Assembly (NCBI GenBank): GCA_017476665.1
Contig: JAFUZJ010000004.1
Location: 1-61,954 of the forward strand
Length of the DNA: 61,954 nucleotides
Direction: 5' to 3'
Source of the DNA: Lachnospiraceae bacterium
GTDB lineage: Bacteria > Bacillota > Clostridia > Lachnospirales > Lachnospiraceae
Notes under the pieces: generated by a model
The model's input: only the letters and a program-made list of their open reading frames with translations
The model's database searches: none
What the model was told of the DNA's origin: nothing
Shown: piece after piece, positions 1 to 9,722 of the stretch
How the letters are laid out: the number at the start of each line of letters is the position of its first letter
How positions within the stretch are numbered: the first letter of the stretch is position 1
Program-made: the position numbers and the translations under genes

Positions 1-163
1 CTACAGCGAGGGTACCATCCCTCTTCAGACCCTGAGAGCAGATATCGATTACGGTTTTGCAGAGGCAGATACCACTTATGGTAAAGTTGGCGTAAAGGTT
101 TGGATTTATAAAGGCGAGGTGCTTCCTACAAAAGGAAACCAAGAGGAAGGGAGTGATAAATAA
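1..163 (+). CDS. rpsC: 30S ribosomal protein S3, C-terminal end (partial)
   Basis: The window opens inside this gene. The readable frame begins at base 2 and gives 53 residues before a TAA stop, including [15 protein letters not shown], which is the typical end of the second KH-fold half of bacterial S3. S3 lies at the mRNA entry channel of the 30S subunit. The stop overlaps the rplP start by one base (TAATG), so the two are probably translationally coupled. Everything upstream lies outside the window. Confidence 0.95.
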   Translation, partial: YSEGTIPLQTLRADIDYGFAEADTTYGKVGVKVWIYKGEVLPTKGNQEEGSDK

Positions 164-600
164 TGTTAATGCCGAAAAGAGTAAAGCGTCGTAAGCAGTT
201 CCGTGGCTCTATGACCGGTAAAGCATTAAGAGGAAATACTCTCACTTATGGTGAGTATGGTCTGGTGGCTGTTGAGCCCTGTTGGATCAAGTCAAATCAG
301 ATTGAGGCAGCACGTATTGCGCTTACCCGTTACACAAAGCGTACCGGTAAGGTTTGGATCAAGATTTTCCCTGACAAGCCTGTAACCGCAAAGCCTGCTG
401 AAACTCGTATGGGTTCCGGTAAGGGAACTTTGGAATATTGGGTAGCTGTTGTTAAGCCCGGACGTGTTATGTTTGAGATCGCTGGTGTTCCTGAGGAATC
501 CGCACGCGAGGCACTTCGTCTGGCTATGCATAAACTCCCTTGCAAATGTAAGATCGTTGCAAAGGCAGATTTGGAAGGCGGTGCAGTAAATGAAGACTAA
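163..600 (+). CDS. rplP: 50S ribosomal protein L16
   Basis: The 145-residue product starts [17 protein letters not shown], the standard L16 opening, and has the usual family length. L16 binds 23S rRNA near the peptidyl-transferase and A-site region. The start overlaps the rpsC stop by one base, with a purine-rich Shine-Dalgarno (GGAAGGGAG) about 7 bases upstream. Its 3' end overlaps rpmC by 11 bases, the normal L16-L29 arrangement. Identity is secure from sequence and gene order. Confidence 0.97.
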   Translation: MLMPKRVKRRKQFRGSMTGKALRGNTLTYGEYGLVAVEPCWIKSNQIEAARIALTRYTKRTGKVWIKIFPDKPVTAKPAETRMGSGKGTLEYWVAVVKPGRVMFEIAGVPEESAREALRLAMHKLPCKCKIVAKADLEGGAVNED

Positions 601-793
601 GAATTACGTAAAAGAGTTAATGGCTAAGTCTGAGGCTGATCTTGCCGCAGAGTTGGTAGCTGCAAAGAAAGAACTTTTCAACTTGAGATTCCAGAACGCA
701 ACCAATCAGTTGGACAATACTGCAAGAATCAAAGAAGTAAGAAGAAACATTGCACGTATTCAGACCGCAATCACTGAGAAGGCAAGAGCGTAA
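590..793 (+). CDS. rpmC: 50S ribosomal protein L29
   Basis: This 67-residue protein has the two-helix L29 pattern, with [16 protein letters not shown] in the middle and an [14 protein letters not shown] helix near the end. L29 sits at the polypeptide exit site of the 50S subunit and contacts trigger factor and SRP in studied bacteria. It starts inside the end of rplP, so its ribosome-binding site is within that coding sequence and translation is probably coupled. Confidence 0.96.
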   Translation: MKTKNYVKELMAKSEADLAAELVAAKKELFNLRFQNATNQLDNTARIKEVRRNIARIQTAITEKARA

Positions 794-823
794 CGTTTGA
801 GTAAACGAGAAAGGAGAATCATC

Positions 824-1078
824 GTGGAAAGAAATTTGAGAAAGACACGTACCGGCAAGGTAGTCAGCAATAAGATGGAAAAGACGATCGTTGTTGCGAT
901 TGAGGATCACGTAAAGCATCCCCTTTACAATAAGATCGTGAAGAGAACCTACAAGCTGAAGGCGCACGACGAGAACAACGAGTGCAACATCGGCGATACC
1001 GTTAAGGTAATGGAGACCAGACCTCTGTCCAAGGATAAGAGATGGAGACTGATCGAAGTTGTAGAGAGAGCAAAGTAG
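824..1078 (+). CDS. rpsQ: 30S ribosomal protein S17
   Basis: The product reads [20 protein letters not shown] from a GTG start, with the OB-fold core [19 protein letters not shown] following. S17 is a primary 16S rRNA binder. The frame stays open upstream to a TTG at 797, but the AAGGAG at 811-816 lies 7 bases before GTG 824. This start also gives the family length of 84 residues, so 824 was chosen. It sits between rpmC and rplN as expected. Confidence 0.95.
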   Translation: MERNLRKTRTGKVVSNKMEKTIVVAIEDHVKHPLYNKIVKRTYKLKAHDENNECNIGDTVKVMETRPLSKDKRWRLIEVVERAK

Positions 1079-1091
1079 GAGGTAGAATCAC

Positions 1092-1460
1092 ATGGTTCAG
1101 CAGGAGACAAGACTTAAAGTTGCTGATAACACCGGCGCAAAAGAGTTGCTTTGCATCCGTGTTATGGGCGGCTCCACAAGAAGATATGCACAGATCGGCG
1201 ATGTGATCGTTGCTTCTGTCAAAGATGCAACACCCGGCGGTGTTGTAAAGAAGGGTGATGTTGTGAAGGCTGTTGTGGTTCGTACCGTAAAGGGCGCGCG
1301 CCGCAAGGACGGTTCCTACATCAAGTTCGACGAGAACGCTGCAGTAATTATCAAAGATGACAAGACCCCCAGAGGAACCCGTATCTTTGGGCCGGTTGCA
1401 AGAGAGCTTCGTGAGAAACAGTTTATGAAGATCGTTTCTCTGGCTCCCGAAGTATTATAA
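1092..1460 (+). CDS. rplN: 50S ribosomal protein L14
   Basis: The 122-residue protein begins [18 protein letters not shown] and contains [15 protein letters not shown] and [10 protein letters not shown], all diagnostic of L14. L14 forms part of intersubunit bridge B8 and is the docking site of the silencing factor RsfS. An AGGAGG site precedes the start. It is 13 bases after rpsQ in the spc-operon order. Confidence 0.97.
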   Translation: MVQQETRLKVADNTGAKELLCIRVMGGSTRRYAQIGDVIVASVKDATPGGVVKKGDVVKAVVVRTVKGARRKDGSYIKFDENAAVIIKDDKTPRGTRIFGPVARELREKQFMKIVSLAPEVL

Positions 1461-1471
1461 GGAGGTGCCAT

Positions 1472-1783
1472 ATGTCAATGATGAAGATTAAGAAAGGTGA
1501 TACCGTAAAGGTAATTGCCGGCAAAGACAATGGCGCAGAGGGCAAGGTTCTCTCTGTAGACGTTAAAAATCATAAGGTTCTGGTTGAGGGCATCAACAAG
1601 ATTACCAAGCACCAGAAGCCTTCTCAGGCTAACCCTAACGGCGGTATCGTTGAGAAGGAAGCTCCTATTGATATTTCAAACGTGATGCTTGTCGTAAAGG
1701 GCAAGACAACAAGAGTCGGTTTCAAGATGGACGGCGACAAGAAAGTCCGCTATGCCAAGGCTACCGGCGAAGTGATTGATTAA
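1472..1783 (+). CDS. rplX: 50S ribosomal protein L24
   Basis: The 103-residue product has an N-terminal KOW motif ([18 protein letters not shown]) and the L24 block [18 protein letters not shown]24 initiates 50S assembly by binding the 5' part of 23S rRNA. The ATG at 1472 is 6 bases behind a GGAGG. An in-frame ATG three codons later could give a slightly shorter protein. Position between L14 and L5 is canonical. Confidence 0.96.
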   Translation: MSMMKIKKGDTVKVIAGKDNGAEGKVLSVDVKNHKVLVEGINKITKHQKPSQANPNGGIVEKEAPIDISNVMLVVKGKTTRVGFKMDGDKKVRYAKATGEVID

Positions 1784-1806
1784 TCAATGGGAAGGAGGAA
1801 AAACAA

Positions 1807-2346
1807 GTGGCAAGACTGAAAGATTTATACAATGACGAAATCGTAGCTGCAATGACCAAGAAGTTCGGCTACAAGAATGTGATGGAAGTTCCCAAGCTTG
1901 ACAAGATCGTGATCAACATGGGTGTCGGCGAGGCAAAGGATAATGCAAAGGTTCTGGAGAATGCAGTTGCCGATATGGAAGCAATCGCAGGTCAGAAGGC
2001 TGTGCTCACCAAGGCGAAGAACTCCATTGCTAACTTCAAGATCCGTGAGGGTCTGGCAATCGGATGTAAGACCACACTGCGCGGCGACAAGATGTATGAG
2101 TTTCTGGATCGTCTCGTAAACCTGGCACTTCCCCGTGTCCGCGACTTCAGAGGAGTAAACCCCAACGCTTTTGACGGCAGAGGCAACTATGCACTTGGTA
2201 TCAAAGAGCAGTTCATCTTCCCTGAGATCGAGTACGATAAGATCGATAAGACCAGAGGTATGGATATCATCTTTGTTACCACAGCAAAGACTGACGAAGA
2301 GGCACGCGAGCTGTTGAGACTGTTCAACATGCCTTTCGCGAAATAA
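1807..2346 (+). CDS. rplE: 50S ribosomal protein L5
   Basis: The 179-residue protein starts at GTG and contains [33 protein letters not shown] and [17 protein letters not shown], all classic L5 blocks. L5 binds 5S rRNA and forms the central protuberance. GAAGGAGG lies 9 bases upstream of the GTG, which fixes the start. Length matches the family. Confidence 0.97.
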   Translation: MARLKDLYNDEIVAAMTKKFGYKNVMEVPKLDKIVINMGVGEAKDNAKVLENAVADMEAIAGQKAVLTKAKNSIANFKIREGLAIGCKTTLRGDKMYEFLDRLVNLALPRVRDFRGVNPNAFDGRGNYALGIKEQFIFPEIEYDKIDKTRGMDIIFVTTAKTDEEARELLRLFNMPFAK

Positions 2347-2363
2347 GAAGGAGGTAAATTCTG

Positions 2364-2549
2364 ATGGCAAAGACATCAATGAAAATTAAACAGCAGCGCA
2401 AGCCGAAATTTTCCACTCAGGCTTATACCCGTTGCAACATTTGTGGTCGTCCACACTCAGTTCTGAGAAAATACGGAATCTGCAGAGTTTGCTTCCGTGA
2501 ACTGGCATACAAGGGAGAGATCCCCGGCGTGAAGAAGGCTAGCTGGTAA
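2364..2549 (+). CDS. rpsZ: 30S ribosomal protein S14, zinc-binding type Z
   Basis: This 61-residue protein is the short zinc-ribbon form of S14. Two CxxC pairs are visible (CNICGRPH and CRVCFRE), followed by the [11 protein letters not shown] end. S14 joins the head of the 30S subunit late in assembly. The presence of both cysteine pairs marks it as the C+ paralogue. Many Bacillota also carry a longer zinc-free copy used in zinc starvation; none is in this window. Confidence 0.97.
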   Translation: MAKTSMKIKQQRKPKFSTQAYTRCNICGRPHSVLRKYGICRVCFRELAYKGEIPGVKKASW

Positions 2550-2565
2550 GAAGGAGGAAAGAGAA

Positions 2566-2967
2566 ATGACAATGAGCGATCCTATTGCAGATATGCTTAC
2601 AAGAATCCGTAATGCAAACACTGCAAAACATGACACAGTTGATGTTCCCTCTTCCAAGATGAAGCTCGCAATCGCAGAGATTCTTCTGGAGGAAGGTTAT
2701 ATTAAGAAATATGAACTGATCGATAACGGAAACTTCAAGACCATTCATATCACCCTGAAATACGGTGCTGACAAGAATGAGAAGATCATCTCCGGCATCA
2801 AGAGAATCTCCAAGCCCGGTCTTCGTGTGTATGCCGGTAAGGAGGATATGCCCAAGGTACTCGGCGGACTCGGCATTGCGATCGTTTCCACCAACCAGGG
2901 TGTGATCACCGACAAGAAGGCAAGAGAGCTCCAGGTCGGCGGCGAAGTACTCGCATTTGTATGGTAA
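2566..2967 (+). CDS. rpsH: 30S ribosomal protein S8
   Basis: The 133-residue product opens [18 protein letters not shown] and ends with [15 protein letters not shown] and GGEVLAFVW, the standard S8 blocks. S8 binds helix 21 of 16S rRNA and in Escherichia coli represses the spc operon at an mRNA site near rplE. No such site was identified here. GGAGG precedes the start by about 7 bases. Confidence 0.97.
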   Translation: MTMSDPIADMLTRIRNANTAKHDTVDVPSSKMKLAIAEILLEEGYIKKYELIDNGNFKTIHITLKYGADKNEKIISGIKRISKPGLRVYAGKEDMPKVLGGLGIAIVSTNQGVITDKKARELQVGGEVLAFVW

Positions 2968-3002
2968 CAATGTTGTAAGCAAATTATATAGGAGGTACGG
3001 GC

Positions 3003-3542
3003 ATGTCACGTATAGGAAGAATGCCAATCGCGATTCCCGCAGGTGTAACTGTGGATATTGCAGAAAATAACAAAGTGACCGTCAAAGGTCCCAAGGGTAC
3101 TCTGGAGAGAGTACTGCCCGGTGAGATGGAGATCAAACTCGAGGGCGCTGAGGTTGTAGTAAGCAGACCCAATGATCTGAAGAAGATGAAGTCTCTGCAT
3201 GGTCTGACCAGAACACTGATCCACAACATGGTTGTAGGTGTTACGGAAGGCTACGCAAAGAAGCTTGAGGTAAACGGTGTTGGTTACAGAGCAGCAAAGG
3301 CCGGCAAGAAGCTGACCCTGAGCCTTGGTTATTCTCATCCCGTAGAGATGGAAGATCCCGAGGGCATTGAGACAGTTGTAGAAGGCAACGTAATTACCGT
3401 TAAGGGTATTGATAAAGAAAAAGTTGGTCAGTTTGCTGCCGAGATCAGAGACAAGAGAAGACCTGAGCCTTACAAGGGTAAGGGTATCAAGTATGCGGAT
3501 GAGACGATCAGACGTAAAGTCGGCAAGACCGGTAAGAAATAA
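3003..3542 (+). CDS. rplF: 50S ribosomal protein L6
   Basis: The 179-residue protein starts [15 protein letters not shown] and carries the duplicated L6 fold, ending [19 protein letters not shown], the highly conserved L6 tail. L6 lies near the factor-binding centre of the 50S subunit. The ribosome-binding site is an AGGAGG 8 bases before the ATG. The gap after rpsH is 35 bases. Confidence 0.97.
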   Translation: MSRIGRMPIAIPAGVTVDIAENNKVTVKGPKGTLERVLPGEMEIKLEGAEVVVSRPNDLKKMKSLHGLTRTLIHNMVVGVTEGYAKKLEVNGVGYRAAKAGKKLTLSLGYSHPVEMEDPEGIETVVEGNVITVKGIDKEKVGQFAAEIRDKRRPEPYKGKGIKYADETIRRKVGKTGKK

Positions 3543-3562
3543 TAGATAAGGAGAGTATGAAG

Positions 3563-3931
3563 ATGGTTAGTAAAGAATCAAGACAAGAAGTTCGTGTTAA
3601 AAAGCACATGAGAATTCGTAACCGCTTCAGTGGTACTGCTGAGAGACCTCGTCTTGCAGTATTCAGAAGCAATAATCATATGTATGCTCAAATTATCGAC
3701 GATACCGTTGGCAACACTCTGGTATCTGCTTCCACCACCGAGAAGGCGATCAAGGCAGAGCTGGAGAAGACCAATAACGTTGATGCGGCAGCATATTTGG
3801 GAACTGTGATCGGTAAGAGAGCAGTAGAAAAGGGTATCAAGGAAGTTGTTTTTGACAGAGGCGGCTTTATATACCAGGGTAAGATTGCAGCATTAGCTGA
3901 TGCAGCCAGAGAAGCTGGCTTGGAATTCTAG
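3563..3931 (+). CDS. rplR: 50S ribosomal protein L18
   Basis: The product reads [20 protein letters not shown] and continues with [20 protein letters not shown], the L18 core that binds 5S rRNA. Two ATG codons compete: 3557 is only 3 bases after AAGGAG, while 3563 has a 9-base spacing and gives a normal 122-residue L18, so 3563 was chosen. The protein ends [10 protein letters not shown], as expected. Confidence 0.94.
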   Translation: MVSKESRQEVRVKKHMRIRNRFSGTAERPRLAVFRSNNHMYAQIIDDTVGNTLVSASTTEKAIKAELEKTNNVDAAAYLGTVIGKRAVEKGIKEVVFDRGGFIYQGKIAALADAAREAGLEF

Positions 3932-3951
3932 GAAAGGAAGAGGAATACACC

Positions 3952-4461
3952 ATGAAACATACAATCATAGATGCAAGCCAGTTAGAGCTGACCGATAAGG
4001 TTGTTACCATCAAGCGTGTAACCAAGACCGTTAAGGGTGGTCGTAACATGCGTTTCACCGCTCTTGTTGTAGTAGGTGACGGAAACGGTCACGTAGGCGC
4101 AGGTCTTGGCAAGGCTGTAGAAATTCCCGAGGCGATCCGCAAGGGTAAAGAAGATGCAATGAAGCATATTGTAGAGATTGCTATGGACGAGAACAATTCC
4201 ATCACACATGATTTCATCGGCAAATACGGTTCTGCAAACGTATTGCTGAAGAAGGCTCCCGAAGGTACCGGTATCATCGCAGGCGGTCCTGCCCGTGTGG
4301 TATGTGAGCTTGCAGGTATCAAGAATATCCGTACCAAATCTCTTGGTTCCAACAATAAGCAGAACGTTGTTCTTGCAACAATCTCCGGTTTGAGTAAACT
4401 CAAGTCCCCCGAAGAGGTTGCAAAGAACCGTGGCAAATCTGTGGATGAGGTTACGGCATAA
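3952..4461 (+). CDS. rpsE: 30S ribosomal protein S5
   Basis: The 169-residue protein contains [20 protein letters not shown], the S5 double-stranded-RNA-binding motif, and [19 protein letters not shown] in the C-terminal domain. S5 lines the mRNA entry site and affects decoding fidelity. The start is placed at [10 protein letters not shown], after GGAAAGGAAGAGG. It is followed 15 bases later by rpmD. Confidence 0.96.
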   Translation: MKHTIIDASQLELTDKVVTIKRVTKTVKGGRNMRFTALVVVGDGNGHVGAGLGKAVEIPEAIRKGKEDAMKHIVEIAMDENNSITHDFIGKYGSANVLLKKAPEGTGIIAGGPARVVCELAGIKNIRTKSLGSNNKQNVVLATISGLSKLKSPEEVAKNRGKSVDEVTA

Positions 4462-4476
4462 GGAAGGAGAATTATC

Positions 4477-4662
4477 ATGGCAGATAAGAAGTTAAAGATT
4501 ACTTTGGCAAAGTCCACCATCGGTGCTGTGCCCAAGAACAAAGCAACTGTTGAGTCCATGGGGCTTCGCAAGATTGGCCAGTCCATTATCCTTCCCGATA
4601 ATGAATCTACCAGAGGACAGATCCGCAAGGTTGGCTATTTGTTAAAAGTTGAAGAAGTATAA
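4477..4662 (+). CDS. rpmD: 50S ribosomal protein L30
   Basis: This 61-residue protein has the L30 pattern KITLAKSTIGAVPKNKAT followed by ESMGLRKIGQSIILPDN and the RKVGYLLKVEEV end. L30 is a small beta-alpha-beta protein on the 50S solvent side. Its place between S5 and L15 is invariant in this supercluster. AAGGAG precedes the ATG. Confidence 0.96.
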   Translation: MADKKLKITLAKSTIGAVPKNKATVESMGLRKIGQSIILPDNESTRGQIRKVGYLLKVEEV

Positions 4663-4683
4663 TCAGATAAGGAGGTGTCAGGA

Positions 4684-5124
4684 ATGGAATTATCCAATTT
4701 AAGACCCGCTGAAGGTTCAAAGCAGAGTGATAATTTTAGAAGAGGCCGTGGACACGGTTCAGGCAACGGCAAGACCGCAGGTAAGGGACACAAGGGTCAG
4801 AAGGCTCGTTCCGGAGCACCCAGACCTGGTTTCGAAGGTGGTCAGATGCCTTTGTACAGACGTATCCCTAAGAGAGGCTTCACAAACAGAAATACAAAAG
4901 AAATTGTTGCTATCAATGTAAGCGCTCTGGAGCAGTTCGAGAACGGTGCTACCGTAGATGCAGCTGCTCTGATCGAAGCAGGCGTTATCAAGAAAGTTGT
5001 TGATGGCGTTAAGATCCTCGGAAACGGAGAACTTACCAAGAAGCTCAATGTAAAAGTGAATGCATACAGCGCATCCGCAAAGGAGAAGATTGAGGCAGTT
5101 GGTGGAAATGCTGAGGTGATCTAA
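4684..5124 (+). CDS. rplO: 50S ribosomal protein L15
   Basis: The product begins [20 protein letters not shown] and has the Gly-rich region [20 protein letters not shown] plus [19 protein letters not shown], diagnostic of L15. An in-frame GTG at 4675 lies within the Shine-Dalgarno AAGGAGGTG itself, so the ATG at 4684 is the start and gives 146 residues. The stop TAA overlaps the secY ATG by one base. Confidence 0.96.
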   Translation: MELSNLRPAEGSKQSDNFRRGRGHGSGNGKTAGKGHKGQKARSGAPRPGFEGGQMPLYRRIPKRGFTNRNTKEIVAINVSALEQFENGATVDAAALIEAGVIKKVVDGVKILGNGELTKKLNVKVNAYSASAKEKIEAVGGNAEVI

Positions 5125-6437
5125 TGTTTGAAACACTCAAAAATGCATTTAAGATCAAAGAGATCCGGAAGAAACTGTTATATACGTTTGGTATGCTGGT
5201 AGTCATTCGTCTTGGCTCCCAGCTGCCGAGTCCCGGTATTAACGGAGAGTTTTTCAAGAACTGGTTTGCACAGCAGACAGGAGATGCATTTAGTTTCTTT
5301 GATGCGATCACAGGCGGTTCTTTCCTGAACATGTCCATTTTCGCATTAAACATAAGCCCTTACATTACTTCCTCCATTATCATGCAGCTGCTCACGATTG
5401 CAATCCCCAAACTGGAGGAGATGCAGCGGGACGGCGAAGATGGCAGAAAGAAAATGGTGGCGATCACCAGATATGTTACAGTGGCGTTGGCTTTGATTCA
5501 GGCGACTGCAATGGCAATCGGCTTCGGACGACAGGGTTACCTCACCGAGTACAATGCGATCAATGTGATCACGGCAGTTGCTGCTTTGACCGCAGGTAGT
5601 GCGTTCTTAATGTGGGTTGGTGAGAGAATTACCGAGAACGGTGTCGGAAACGGTATCTCCATTGTCCTGGTGATTAATATTATTTCCAGACTGCCGGAGG
5701 ATTTCAGCAATCTGTTTGACCAGTTCGTATTTGGCAAAGCACCCGCAACAGCAGTTCTGGCAGCGGTGATCATCTTTGCCATCGTGATCGGTATGGTTGT
5801 ACTTGTCATCATCTTGAATGACGGCGTCAGAAAGATTCCGGTACAGTATGCCAAGAAGGTGCAGGGACGCAAGATGGTAGGCGGACAGACTTCCAACATT
5901 CCGCTGAAGGTGAATACCGCAGGCGTGATCCCTATCATTTTTGCACAGTCCATTATGCAGATGCCGATCATGATTTGTTCCTTTATCGGATACACGGGAA
6001 CCGGAGTATGGAGTCATATTCTGAAAGGATTGAATTCCAGTTACTGGTGTAAGCCCAGTGAACTGATCTACTCCATCGGTTTGTTGGTGTACATTGTATT
6101 GATCATTTTCTTTGCATACTTTTATACATCAATCACCTTTAATCCGCTGATGATTGCGGACAACATGAAGAAGCAGGGCGGCTTTATCCCCGGTATCAGA
6201 CCCGGTAAGCCCACCAGCGATTATCTGGAGAAAGTTCTGGATTACATTATCTTCATCGGTGCGGTGGGACTTACGATCATTGCCATCATCCCGTATTTCT
6301 TCAACGGTGTGTTCGGCGCGAGCGTGTCTTTCGGCGGTACCAGCCTGATCATTATCGTCAGCGTGGTATTGGAGACCGTGAAACAGATCGAATCCCAGAT
6401 GTTGGTTCGCAACTATAAGGGATTTTTGGAGAGCTAA
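5124..6437 (+). CDS. secY: protein translocase channel subunit SecY
   Basis: The 437-residue polytopic protein has about ten hydrophobic helices and the SecY signatures RLGSQLPSPGI, NISPYITSSIIMQLLTIAIP near the plug helix, and NTAGVIPIIFAQSI. SecY forms the membrane pore for Sec-dependent export with SecE and SecG, driven by SecA. It overlaps rplO by one base. A rho-independent terminator follows 34 bases after the stop, so transcription of the spc segment probably ends partly here instead of running straight into adk as in many relatives. Confidence 0.97.
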   Translation: MFETLKNAFKIKEIRKKLLYTFGMLVVIRLGSQLPSPGINGEFFKNWFAQQTGDAFSFFDAITGGSFLNMSIFALNISPYITSSIIMQLLTIAIPKLEEMQRDGEDGRKKMVAITRYVTVALALIQATAMAIGFGRQGYLTEYNAINVITAVAALTAGSAFLMWVGERITENGVGNGISIVLVINIISRLPEDFSNLFDQFVFGKAPATAVLAAVIIFAIVIGMVVLVIILNDGVRKIPVQYAKKVQGRKMVGGQTSNIPLKVNTAGVIPIIFAQSIMQMPIMICSFIGYTGTGVWSHILKGLNSSYWCKPSELIYSIGLLVYIVLIIFFAYFYTSITFNPLMIADNMKKQGGFIPGIRPGKPTSDYLEKVLDYIIFIGAVGLTIIAIIPYFFNGVFGASVSFGGTSLIIIVSVVLETVKQIESQMLVRNYKGFLES

Positions 6438-6471
6438 TTTTATTGGAAATGAGTAAGAAAAGATGAATTTA

Positions 6472-6510
6472 CTGCACAGTCTTGAAAAGGGCTGTGCAGT
6501 TTTCATTTTA
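6472..6510 (+). terminator. rho-independent terminator after secY
   Basis: A perfect 8-bp stem, CTGCACAG (6472-6479) pairing with CTGTGCAG (6492-6499), is followed by TTTTCATTTT. It closes the ribosomal-secY segment just before the inserted J-protein/Hsp70 pair. Confidence 0.8.
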
Positions 6511-6533
6511 TGGTGCTTCTATATGAGACTTTG

Positions 6534-6562
6534 TTGTGTGAGCTTATTTTTTGTGATAAGAT
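6534..6562 (+). promoter_or_regulatory. extended -10 promoter for the J-protein/Hsp70 pair
   Basis: TTGTGT (6534-6539), a 17-base spacer and TAAGAT (6557-6562), with TG at 6554-6555 forming an extended -10. Transcription should begin near 6569. This lies downstream of the in-frame ATGs at 6510 and 6561, so it favours the ATG at 6609 as the start of the next gene. Confidence 0.55.
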
Positions 6563-6608
6563 GGCTGAAAAGGTACAGGCAGAGCGAAAGCACGAATATG
6601 AGGTAGAG

Positions 6609-7889
6609 ATGAATTTAAGGGATGCGTTTGAAATATTGCAAATTGAGAGTACGGATGACAAAAGAGTGATCAGGCGCGCTTATGCCGCATTGGTGCGGCA
6701 GTATCATCCGGAGGAACATCCTGAGGAATGGCAAAGGATACATGATGCTTATGAAATTGCGCTGAAAAATGCAGAGCGTAACGTATATTCAGAGGAAAGA
6801 ACTGCCGAAACAGAAGTCTATGATTATACAGCTCCGTCGACAGATAACGCCGGGGAAAAACCGGAGGAAGACGAAGAATGGTTTGACACGGAGTCTTTTT
6901 TTCAGGAGAGGCAGAAGGGGCAAAAAGAGGACGGGCAGATAGCCAGAGCGGAAGTTTATGCATTTTTTCATGACAGTGAGCCAAGGCAGTTCAACAGTTA
7001 TGCGCGATGGAAAAAGTTTATAGGGTCACCAGCCTGGCTGTCAGTGTGTACGGAAGAAGGGATGTTAAAGGAATTTGCAGATTTGTTGAACCGGGTAAAG
7101 CCTGTAACAAAGATATGTCGTTTGCTGGAGAATCATCTTGGTGAAATCCGGAGTGAAATTGACAATACGCCTTATACCGAATCAAAGCCAAAGAAACTCT
7201 TTTTGGTGCGGAAAATTGAAAATAAATTAGATACCATCGTGCAGCAAAGAAAAAGGCGGTGGAAAAAACTATGGAAGGCCATAGGTGTATGCTATATTGG
7301 GCTGATTGTTATCTTGCATATACCTGGCGATTCAGACAAATATGCAGAAAATATACCGAGAATTACATCGGACAAGGCGAAGAACAACACACAACATATT
7401 AGTTTGACGGCTGAGGAAAAACTGGATGGAGCGAGAATCGGAGACCCGGATGTGACATCTGAGAATATCATAGGACTCTATTATAACAAGTCTTACAATA
7501 TGATAGAAGGCGATAATTATACCCATCATATGGTGTCGGATGCCAATGGGTATATGCCCAAAAATCTGGAACTGCCGCAGACAAGGGAGCTGGTAGGATC
7601 CGTTTATGTCAGATCCCGGGACGAGGCGGCGGATGATGTGGTACTATGTATGCCCTTGCAGGAATTTGATCTGACGGATGGCGAGGTTGCCGTGTATGTA
7701 TATGACGAGGTAACGCAGAAATATGTTTCGCAGACGATATATCATTGTAAAAGCAAGTCGTTTATGACGGAATTCCCCTACATTTACAATAATGTACTTT
7801 ATATGCAGATGCGGGAATATGGAAAAAACGACAAAGAGGATACAGTAAACAACAGGAATGTGACGGTAATCCTGCGGACGAAGAAATGA
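6609..7889 (+). CDS. membrane-anchored J-domain protein (DjlB/DjlC-like)
   Basis: The protein opens MNLRDAFEILQIESTDDK and has an N-terminal J-domain (about residues 1-55) with helix II IRRAYAALVRQY, the loop HPE where canonical J-proteins have HPD, and helix III EWQRIHDAYEIAL. A basic stretch RKRRWKK precedes one membrane helix (about 220-240), predicting a cytoplasmic J-domain and a roughly 185-residue C-terminal part outside that I do not recognise. The frame is open from ATG 6510, but the promoter at 6534-6562 and AGGT at 6601 favour 6609. It is 15 bases before an HscC-like Hsp70 gene. In E. coli, membrane-anchored DjlB and DjlC are J-partners of HscC, so this is probably the co-chaperone of the next gene. 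Confidence 0.8.
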   Translation: MNLRDAFEILQIESTDDKRVIRRAYAALVRQYHPEEHPEEWQRIHDAYEIALKNAERNVYSEERTAETEVYDYTAPSTDNAGEKPEEDEEWFDTESFFQERQKGQKEDGQIARAEVYAFFHDSEPRQFNSYARWKKFIGSPAWLSVCTEEGMLKEFADLLNRVKPVTKICRLLENHLGEIRSEIDNTPYTESKPKKLFLVRKIENKLDTIVQQRKRRWKKLWKAIGVCYIGLIVILHIPGDSDKYAENIPRITSDKAKNNTQHISLTAEEKLDGARIGDPDVTSENIIGLYYNKSYNMIEGDNYTHHMVSDANGYMPKNLELPQTRELVGSVYVRSRDEAADDVVLCMPLQEFDLTDGEVAVYVYDEVTQKYVSQTIYHCKSKSFMTEFPYIYNNVLYMQMREYGKNDKEDTVNNRNVTVILRTKK

Positions 7890-7904
7890 CCGAGGAGGTT
7901 TGAA

Positions 7905-9686
7905 ATGGGCAAAATTATAGGTATTGATCTGGGAACAACCAACAGTCTGGCAGCAGTGTGGGAAAACGGGGAGAGCAAGCTGATCCCGAATTCCTACGGG
8001 GATTACCTGACACCCAGTGTGGTCAGTGTGGACGAAGACGGGACGGTCTATGTGGGAAAGATTGCGAAGGAGCGTCTGATCACTCATCCGGAGCTGACTG
8101 CAAGTGTATTCAAACGGAATATGGGTCTGAAGAAGATATATAAATTGGGAAAAAAAGAGTTTACCCCCGAAGAATTGTCTTCCATGGTACTGCGCAGATT
8201 AAAAGAGGATGCAGAGCGTTATTTGGGCGAGACGGTGGAGGAGGCCATCATCAGTGTGCCGGCCTATTTTAACGATATGGGCCGCAATGCTACGAAACGC
8301 GCGGGGCGTCTGGCTGGACTAAAAGTGGAGAGGATCATCAATGAGCCTTCGGCGGCAGCCCTGGCATGCAATTATAACGGCGACGATGCGGAGGCTACAG
8401 TGTTGGTGGTAGATTTTGGCGGAGGCACGCTGGATGTATCTCTGGTGGATTGCTTTGACAATCTGGTGGAGATCATGGCGGTAAGCGGTAACAATCACCT
8501 TGGAGGACATGATTTTGATGAGGCACTGGCGGAATATTTTCTGGAGAAAATGCAGACATCCCGCAGAAAAATTTCTGAGGAGACTTACGGACTACTGCTC
8601 AGAGAGGCGGAAAAGTGTAAGATAGAGCTTTCAGAGGAGAAAAGTGCCCATCTGAAACTGCAATGCGACGAACTTTCAGGAGATATGGAGATCGATCGAA
8701 AAGAGCTGGTTAACATATGCGGTGAAATTTTTGACAGGATTGCAGAACCGATCAATTCCGTACTGCGCGACGGACGGATGGGTGTCAGTGAACTTACGCA
8801 CATTGTGCTGGTAGGTGGATCCTGCAAGATGAAGGTGGTGCAGCAATACCTTCGATATGTCTTTCAGAGAAAGGATATGCTTGTGAGGGATCCGGATCAT
8901 ATGGTTGCGCTGGGAACAGGTGTGTGCGCAGGTATCAAGGAGCGGGCCGAAGATGTGAAAGATATGTTATTGACGGATATCTGTCCCTTCTCACTTGGGG
9001 TAAATGTGGTAAATCGGCTGGAACAGAATGGGGATAGCGTAATGTCGTTTTTGGTCGAACGCAACAGTCCGCTTCCTATCAGCAAAAAAGACTATTATGT
9101 TACGGTATATGACGGACAGACACAGATCGACATTGGTATATACCAGGGAGAAAATTATTATGCAAAAGACAATATCAAGCTTGGTGAACTGAATGTAAAG
9201 GTGCCGGCGAGAGCCAAGGGGCAGGCGGGCGTATGGGTGCGGTTTCCTTATGATCTGAACGGTGGGCTGGCAGTGGATACGGAAGTGCCCCTGTCGCATC
9301 AGAAACAACAGTTGGTGATCATCAATAAAGAGATCCGGATGTCCGAGGAGGAGATCAGAGATCGTCTGGCCGAACTGGAACAGTTGAAGCTGAATCCTTT
9401 GGAGGAGGAAGAAAATAAATTTGCGCTGGAATGGGGGATGCGTCTGTATGCACAGTGCAATGCAGGCATCAGGGAAGAACTTGAAAAAAGAATGCAATAT
9501 TTTGTTCAGACCGCCCAGAGAGATCCACGGCGCGCGGAGCGGGTGAGAAAACAGTATATGGTGTACCTTGCCTTTCTGGAAAAGGCTCTCAATGCAGGCG
9601 GAATTGAGCAGATGCTGGGCGCGGGCGCAGACTGGTATAACGATGACGATGAGGATGGAGACAATGATTGGAAAGGTGAGGACTAG
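7905..9686 (+). CDS. hscC: HscC-like Hsp70 chaperone
   Basis: The 593-residue protein is a complete Hsp70. The ATPase domain carries IGIDLGTTNSLAAVW, VVDFGGGTLDVSLVD and HIVLVGGSCKMKVVQ. The substrate-binding region starts near TDICPFSLGVNV and ends in a helical lid rich in charged residues, with an acidic tail DDDEDGDND. The short lid and the CPFSLG form resemble HscC more than DnaK. GAGGAGG precedes the ATG. It is paired with the membrane J-protein upstream, suggesting a dedicated membrane-proximal folding machine distinct from housekeeping DnaK/DnaJ. The substrate is unknown. Confidence 0.85.
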   Translation: MGKIIGIDLGTTNSLAAVWENGESKLIPNSYGDYLTPSVVSVDEDGTVYVGKIAKERLITHPELTASVFKRNMGLKKIYKLGKKEFTPEELSSMVLRRLKEDAERYLGETVEEAIISVPAYFNDMGRNATKRAGRLAGLKVERIINEPSAAALACNYNGDDAEATVLVVDFGGGTLDVSLVDCFDNLVEIMAVSGNNHLGGHDFDEALAEYFLEKMQTSRRKISEETYGLLLREAEKCKIELSEEKSAHLKLQCDELSGDMEIDRKELVNICGEIFDRIAEPINSVLRDGRMGVSELTHIVLVGGSCKMKVVQQYLRYVFQRKDMLVRDPDHMVALGTGVCAGIKERAEDVKDMLLTDICPFSLGVNVVNRLEQNGDSVMSFLVERNSPLPISKKDYYVTVYDGQTQIDIGIYQGENYYAKDNIKLGELNVKVPARAKGQAGVWVRFPYDLNGGLAVDTEVPLSHQKQQLVIINKEIRMSEEEIRDRLAELEQLKLNPLEEEENKFALEWGMRLYAQCNAGIREELEKRMQYFVQTAQRDPRRAERVRKQYMVYLAFLEKALNAGGIEQMLGAGADWYNDDDEDGDNDWKGED

Positions 9687-9722
9687 AGTTTTCGAATATT
9701 TTTACGATTTTTCTTTTAGATA

